A stretch of 64,000 nucleotides of DNA from Alphaproteobacteria bacterium (GTDB lineage: Bacteria; Pseudomonadota; Alphaproteobacteria; CAAGCB01; CAG-977). Under the pieces are notes generated by a model that saw nothing but the letters and a program-made list of their open reading frames with translations, had not been told where the DNA came from and searched no databases. Positions 60,514 to 64,000 of the stretch are shown here, in pieces. How positions within the stretch are numbered: position 1 is the stretch's first letter; each line of letters starts with the position of its first letter. Both the position numbers and the translations under genes were made by a program. Location of the stretch: NCBI GenBank assembly GCA_900768845.1, contig CAAGEK010000024.1:1-64000 (forward strand), given 5' to 3'.

Positions 60514-62190
60514 ATGAAATTCGGCGAATTTCCGCTTTATGATGCGACGGGCGTCGAATTGGCGCATGATTTGGCGTGCGGTTCGCGGGTGTTGCCCGCC
60601 GGACATATCATTACCGCGGACGACGTCCGTCTGTTGCGTCAGGCGGAGATCAAATCGGTCGTCGGAACCGTTTTTTCCGCCGAAGATTTGCGACCGGACA
60701 TAGTGTGCGACATTCTGCTCAAAGACATTGTCGGCGATCATTTGCGTTATACGTTGCCGGAAAACGGTTGCAGTGACATTTACGCCAATGCGGACGGCGT
60801 GTTTATCGGAATGCCCGAACGGTTGTTGCGGTTCAATTCCCATAACGAAAATATGGCGTTGTCGTCGTTACTGCCTTATACGCCCGTTTATAAAAACCAG
60901 CTGGTCGCATCGTTGCGCCTGATGGGCTCCGCTTTTGACGTGGAAACGGTGAACGAAGCCGTCGCCAAAATCACGGGGCAGGGGGCTTTGTTGAAAATAG
61001 CTCCGTATGCGTTTTGCAAAATGGTGTTTATCCGCACGGTGATGCGTGAAGACGAAGAAACGGAAAGTCCGCAGGACGTTCAAAAACGGTATGGCGTGTA
61101 CGGTTTTGACGTTGTGCGCCATACGGTGTGCCTCCATACGCGTGAAGCCGTTTCAAACGAAATCGAAAAAGCCGTCGAAGACGGGGCGGACGCCGTTTTT
61201 ATCGAAAGTTCGTCGGCTCCGTTGAATCGCGGGGATATTGTCCCTGCGGCCTTTAAATCGGCGGGAGCGAATTTGGATCGTTTGGGGTGGTGCGCCGATC
61301 CCGCCGTGTCCGCCGCGGTCGGGCATAAAAACGATACGAAAATCGCCGCGTTCCGGACGGCGGATTTCCCTTTGCCGTCCGTTGACAGGCTGTGTCGTTA
61401 TATTGCGACGAAATCGTTGCCGTCGCCGGACGTTTTCCCGTCTTTGGCAACGGGAACGATGTCTTTGGAACGTTTAATCAAATTTTTAAGTCCCGAAGAG
61501 GAAGCGAAAACGGTCGCCGTCGAAGCGTTGAGCAACAGATCGAAGGTGGCTGTCGTCGTTTTGGCGGCGGGGGCGTCCAAACGGATGATCGGTTCGAACA
61601 AGCTGTTGGAAAACATTCAAGGCGTTCCGATGGTTGAACGCGCCGTACAGTCGGCGTTGCTGTCGAAAGCGGATTTTGTGGCCGTTGTGACGGGGTATGA
61701 CGCCAAATTCATTGAACGCAGACTGACAAAGTACGATGTAAAAATCGTCCGGAACGCGGATTATGCTTCGGGCGTTTTAAATTCAATCCGTCTGGGGTTG
61801 TCCGTGTTGCCGCCCGACGTTGCCGCCGCGGTTGTCTTGCCGGCGGATATGCCCGCTTTCACCGAACAATATATTGACCGTTTGATTGACCTGTTTGATC
61901 CGAAAGCCGAAAGAAAGGCCGTTTGTCTGCCTTCGTTCAAAGGAGTGCGTCACAATCCCGTTTTATGGCCGCGTGAATTGTTCAAAGTGGTGAAAATCGT
62001 TCCGGAAGACGCCCACTGGATGCCGGCTTTGGTGGAACATTCCGATTATATTGCCGAGTTGAAGCTGGAAGACGATCTGCCTTTGTCGGATATTAATACG
62101 CATGGCGATTTATCCTTGTTTCTGGCACGGGCGGGCATCGTTTCCGATGCGGAGGAAGCGTTGGCGGAATTGGAAGCGTCGTTGCGCTAG
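60514..62190 (+). CDS. Molybdopterin-binding/MobA-like nucleotidyltransferase fusion
   Basis: 558 residues in two parts. The N-terminal 330 residues resemble the MoeA/MogA-type molybdopterin-binding fold (LACGSRVLPAGHIITADDV, DAVFIESSSAP). Residues from about 345 form a nucleotidyltransferase with VVLAAGASKRM, NKLLENIQGVPMVE, VVLPADMPAF and a late DINTHGDL. Such fusions in alphaproteobacteria are thought to finish molybdenum cofactor by adding CMP, like MocA. That implies a molybdenum hydroxylase-type enzyme elsewhere in the genome. The start lies six bases after the previous stop. Activity is inferred from the family only. Confidence 0.82.
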   Translation: MKFGEFPLYDATGVELAHDLACGSRVLPAGHIITADDVRLLRQAEIKSVVGTVFSAEDLRPDIVCDILLKDIVGDHLRYTLPENGCSDIYANADGVFIGMPERLLRFNSHNENMALSSLLPYTPVYKNQLVASLRLMGSAFDVETVNEAVAKITGQGALLKIAPYAFCKMVFIRTVMREDEETESPQDVQKRYGVYGFDVVRHTVCLHTREAVSNEIEKAVEDGADAVFIESSSAPLNRGDIVPAAFKSAGANLDRLGWCADPAVSAAVGHKNDTKIAAFRTADFPLPSVDRLCRYIATKSLPSPDVFPSLATGTMSLERLIKFLSPEEEAKTVAVEALSNRSKVAVVVLAAGASKRMIGSNKLLENIQGVPMVERAVQSALLSKADFVAVVTGYDAKFIERRLTKYDVKIVRNADYASGVLNSIRLGLSVLPPDVAAAVVLPADMPAFTEQYIDRLIDLFDPKAERKAVCLPSFKGVRHNPVLWPRELFKVVKIVPEDAHWMPALVEHSDYIAELKLEDDLPLSDINTHGDLSLFLARAGIVSDAEEALAELEASLR

Positions 62191-62338
62191 GCCGTCGCCG
62201 GATCCGGAGTTTCCCATACAAAAAACTGCCCCCTCCCTCGTAAAACGCGGGGTTCTTTCTTGACGGGCATAACCCTCTATACCTAAACGGCGTTTTGTTC
62301 GCGCCGGTGCGGGCAATTCGTTACGGATTTCCCGTAAA
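62191..62338. other. Intergenic sequence after the MocA-like gene
   Basis: About 150 bases with no gene seen. The adjoining 272 bases are the second copy of the degenerate repeat. Confidence 0.4.
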
Positions 62339-62610
62339 CGCGTCTGATATGTCCGGCGTCGGCTGATCTGATGCGGCGGATTCTTACAAATGTCGGATAT
62401 ATTCGCTTATCTTCTTCGGATTTTTTCCGACCGTATCCCCATAATATGTTACATAGATCAGAAGACGGCTTTTCCTTTTCGGAAAGCCCGTAAATCCGGA
62501 CACGCTTCCGGAGCATTTACCCCTTTGACTTCAATGCCCGTCGGTTCACCGGAGCTGTAACAAAGGAGTTCTTTTCTGCGCATGGCTGTAAGCCTTTTTG
62601 AACCACGCGC
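62339..62610 (-). repeat. Degenerate dispersed repeat, copy B (inverted)
   Basis: The reverse complement aligns with 9941-10222. Read on the minus strand it starts cgcgtggttc and holds MRRKELLCYSSGEPTG as a short open stretch, soon interrupted. The Cys-containing opening could be the start of a zinc-ribbon transposase or of another mobile-element protein. The copies have drifted apart, so the element is old. Confidence 0.7.
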
Positions 62611-62624
62611 ACGGGGGCGGATTA

Positions 62625-62658
62625 CAAAAAAAGCCCTTTGCCTTTTGCAAAGGGCTTA
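62625..62658 (-). terminator. Intrinsic terminator of the ribbon-helix-helix gene
   Basis: aagccctttgc and gcaaagggctt pair around a short loop. On the minus strand seven T follow. Confidence 0.9.
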
Positions 62659-62674
62659 CCCTTAACAGAGATTG

Positions 62675-62896
62675 TTAATCGGTGACACGGATTTGGAAAT
62701 GTTCGCGCTCATCATTGTCCAGCATCGAAACGGCCGAACAATAATCGGCCCACGCTTCAACCGAATCATTCAGGCGGTTCATAATGAACGTTTCCAATGT
62801 TTCTCCCGCCAGCTGAGCCTGAGTTTGGATTTTTTCGTACAAAGAAATTTCCAGAGTCAGAGGGACGACTTTGCTTTGAGATGAAGTAAGACCCAT
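62675..62896 (-). CDS. Small ribbon-helix-helix-like protein
   Basis: 73 residues. VVPLTLEISLYEKIQTQAQ followed by AGETLETFIMNRL has the strand-helix-helix rhythm of CopG/Arc-type DNA-binding proteins, which dimerise and repress promoters, often their own. The C-terminal 25 residues are acidic. No toxin gene is next to it, so it is either a stand-alone regulator or an orphan antitoxin. A terminator follows at once. Confidence 0.6.
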   Translation of the reverse strand: MGLTSSQSKVVPLTLEISLYEKIQTQAQLAGETLETFIMNRLNDSVEAWADYCSAVSMLDNDEREHFQIRVTD

Positions 62897-63212
62897 GATG
62901 AAATCCTTTATAAAAACTTAACTCTTTAATCAATATATATACGGGCGAATCGGTAAAGCCAGCAAAAAATATAAAAAAACGAACAAATATTCCTTCGTCG
63001 GCGAAAAAACTTATGAAACCCCGCGGAAAATAAGCATTTTTTAAACATTTGCCGTTTTTGCCGAGTCGCCGGAATTTTTTATGGAAAAAACGAACATAAA
63101 CGGAACATTTCGCATATTTAAACCGATGATTCACCCTTTGGAAGGATTGCGCGTAAAAATGGTTTCGTTTTCCGGATGACGACATTTCGTTTTATAAGGA
63201 TGAAAAGATATG
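62897..63212. other. Intergenic region, nothing identified
   Basis: About 315 bases, A+T-rich near 62920-63120, probably including the promoter of the ribbon-helix-helix gene. No open frame with a believable start was found. Confidence 0.4.
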
Positions 63213-63243
63213 AAAAAGCCCCTGTTTTACCGTCAGGGGCTTT
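63213..63243 (-). terminator. Intrinsic terminator of the metal-sensor-like gene
   Basis: aaagcccctg and caggggcttt pair around a nine-base loop, with five T on the minus strand. Confidence 0.88.
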
Positions 63244-63266
63244 GTCGGTTTTATGAAACGGCAAGG

Positions 63267-63998
63267 TTATTGCGCCGTGCTTTCTTGCGGTGCGGGCGTT
63301 GCCGTTTCTTCCGTCATTGCACGGTGGTGCGGGCGTTTCCGGCGATGTTTGTCGAATTTGCCTTCCGGACGGCCGGCGGGACAATCCATTCCGTCGGGAG
63401 CGTCCCTCATGCACGGCGGGACTTCGTTATGGTGAAACGGCCGGCGGTGGCGGCGGGCATAAGGCATTCCCTCCGGCGGCGGCATGATCGCCCCGCGGTG
63501 TTCGCCTCTGCGGTGGAAAAAACGGCCTTTATCCGCTTTTTTCCCGAATTGAGGGCCTTTTTCAAAATTGTCGGCAAAGGCGGCGCGTTCTTCGGGCGTC
63601 ATTTCCGATAAAATGGAGAACATATTGTCTTGGACGGATTGATCAATCCGGCGGCGGACTTCGGAAGCCTCTTCCAACGCTTTTTTCAAAGCATCCGGAT
63701 CGAACGGGTCTTTGCGCAACGCTTCGACGACGTTTTGCTTTGAAATTTTCATCGGTTGGCGGGCTTCATCCATCGCTTTTTTAAAAGAGGCGAAAAAGAC
63801 GTTCCCTTGACGGTTTCCCTCGTCGGGGCGAGCTTCCGCAACAGGGGGCGGAGGCAGGTCGTCGGGGCGGAAGTGGAAACGCTTTTCGGGAAAAGCGGGG
63901 AAGGGCGGTTCAAAAATCGCACGCGAAACTTCAAATCCGATAAACAGAAAGTTCAACGCCAAAGACACGCCCAGTACTATCATCAATTTTTTACTCAT
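63267..63998 (-). CDS. Periplasmic heavy-metal-sensor/CpxP-like protein with His-rich tail
   Basis: 243 residues with an N-terminal membrane anchor or signal (about 5-24). A helical domain follows (about 70-150) that includes FKKAMDEARQPM, LRKDPFDPDALKKALEE and SEMTPEERAAFADNF. This LTxxQR-like hairpin is typical of the Spy/CpxP and CnrX-type (Metal_resist) group, which bind metal or misfolded proteins in the periplasm. The C-terminal 85 residues are unusually rich in His, Arg and Pro (RRHRRPFHH, KHRRKRPHH) and could bind metal. The start is two bases from the window end, so its promoter and partners are outside. Confidence 0.8.
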   Translation of the reverse strand: MSKKLMIVLGVSLALNFLFIGFEVSRAIFEPPFPAFPEKRFHFRPDDLPPPPVAEARPDEGNRQGNVFFASFKKAMDEARQPMKISKQNVVEALRKDPFDPDALKKALEEASEVRRRIDQSVQDNMFSILSEMTPEERAAFADNFEKGPQFGKKADKGRFFHRRGEHRGAIMPPPEGMPYARRHRRPFHHNEVPPCMRDAPDGMDCPAGRPEGKFDKHRRKRPHHRAMTEETATPAPQESTAQ

Positions 63999-64000
63999 GG

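Overview
The window looks like a chromosomal segment of an anaerobic, host- or sediment-associated alphaproteobacterium. I infer this from gene content rather than any marker gene. There are two small YdcH/DUF465 proteins, a fused molybdopterin-binding/nucleotidyltransferase protein and a YdbH-like envelope protein. These sit with oxygen-sensitive or fermentative functions: the [FeFe]-hydrogenase maturase HydE, a giant 2-hydroxyacyl-CoA dehydratase activase, a Pfk with mixed donor residues, and Entner-Doudoroff/hexuronate enzymes. No rRNA, CRISPR array or replication origin is visible.

Layout. 1-9.9 kb: the end of a pilin gene, the eda-kdgK pair, a PHP phosphoesterase, a putative zinc protease, prfC, a secreted protein and malQ. 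9.9-22.0 kb: a degenerate repeat, then a type I restriction-modification locus. Its order is half-HsdS, HsdM, RhuM, RhuM-Fic, membrane coiled-coil protein, HsdS, Abi/HEPN protein, HsdR, YgjP-type metallopeptidase. Most joins are 4-bp overlaps or short gaps. 22.3-28.1 kb: a type I secretion ATPase/adaptor pair, then A+T-rich unknown genes and an ankyrin lipoprotein. 28.2-41.9 kb: mostly housekeeping (hydE, mnmA, recQ, tldD, pfk) plus two more members of the putative metallopeptidase family, one with five tandem modules. 41.9-47.4 kb: a 97-bp direct repeat, the 1398-residue activase and a Mom-like DNA modification gene whose start has been lost. 47.8-55.0 kb: a decaying accessory segment between tRNA-Lys and tRNA-Pro, with three frameshifted genes, unknown genes and an internally deleted insertion sequence. 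55.1-64 kb: envelope and small regulatory proteins, the YdbH-like protein with a MocA-like enzyme, a second copy of the degenerate repeat, and a metal-sensor-like periplasmic protein.

How the genes work together. Eda and KdgK take 2-keto-3-deoxygluconate to pyruvate and glyceraldehyde-3-phosphate. MalQ and Pfk feed glucan sugars into glycolysis. The type I locus would modify and restrict DNA, with Fic, HEPN and protease genes as possible second-line effectors. The three HExxH proteins form a lineage-specific paralogous family of unknown role. The 48-54 kb stretch shows recent gene decay. The strongest candidates for an undescribed system are the nine-gene restriction locus and the multi-module metallopeptidase family.
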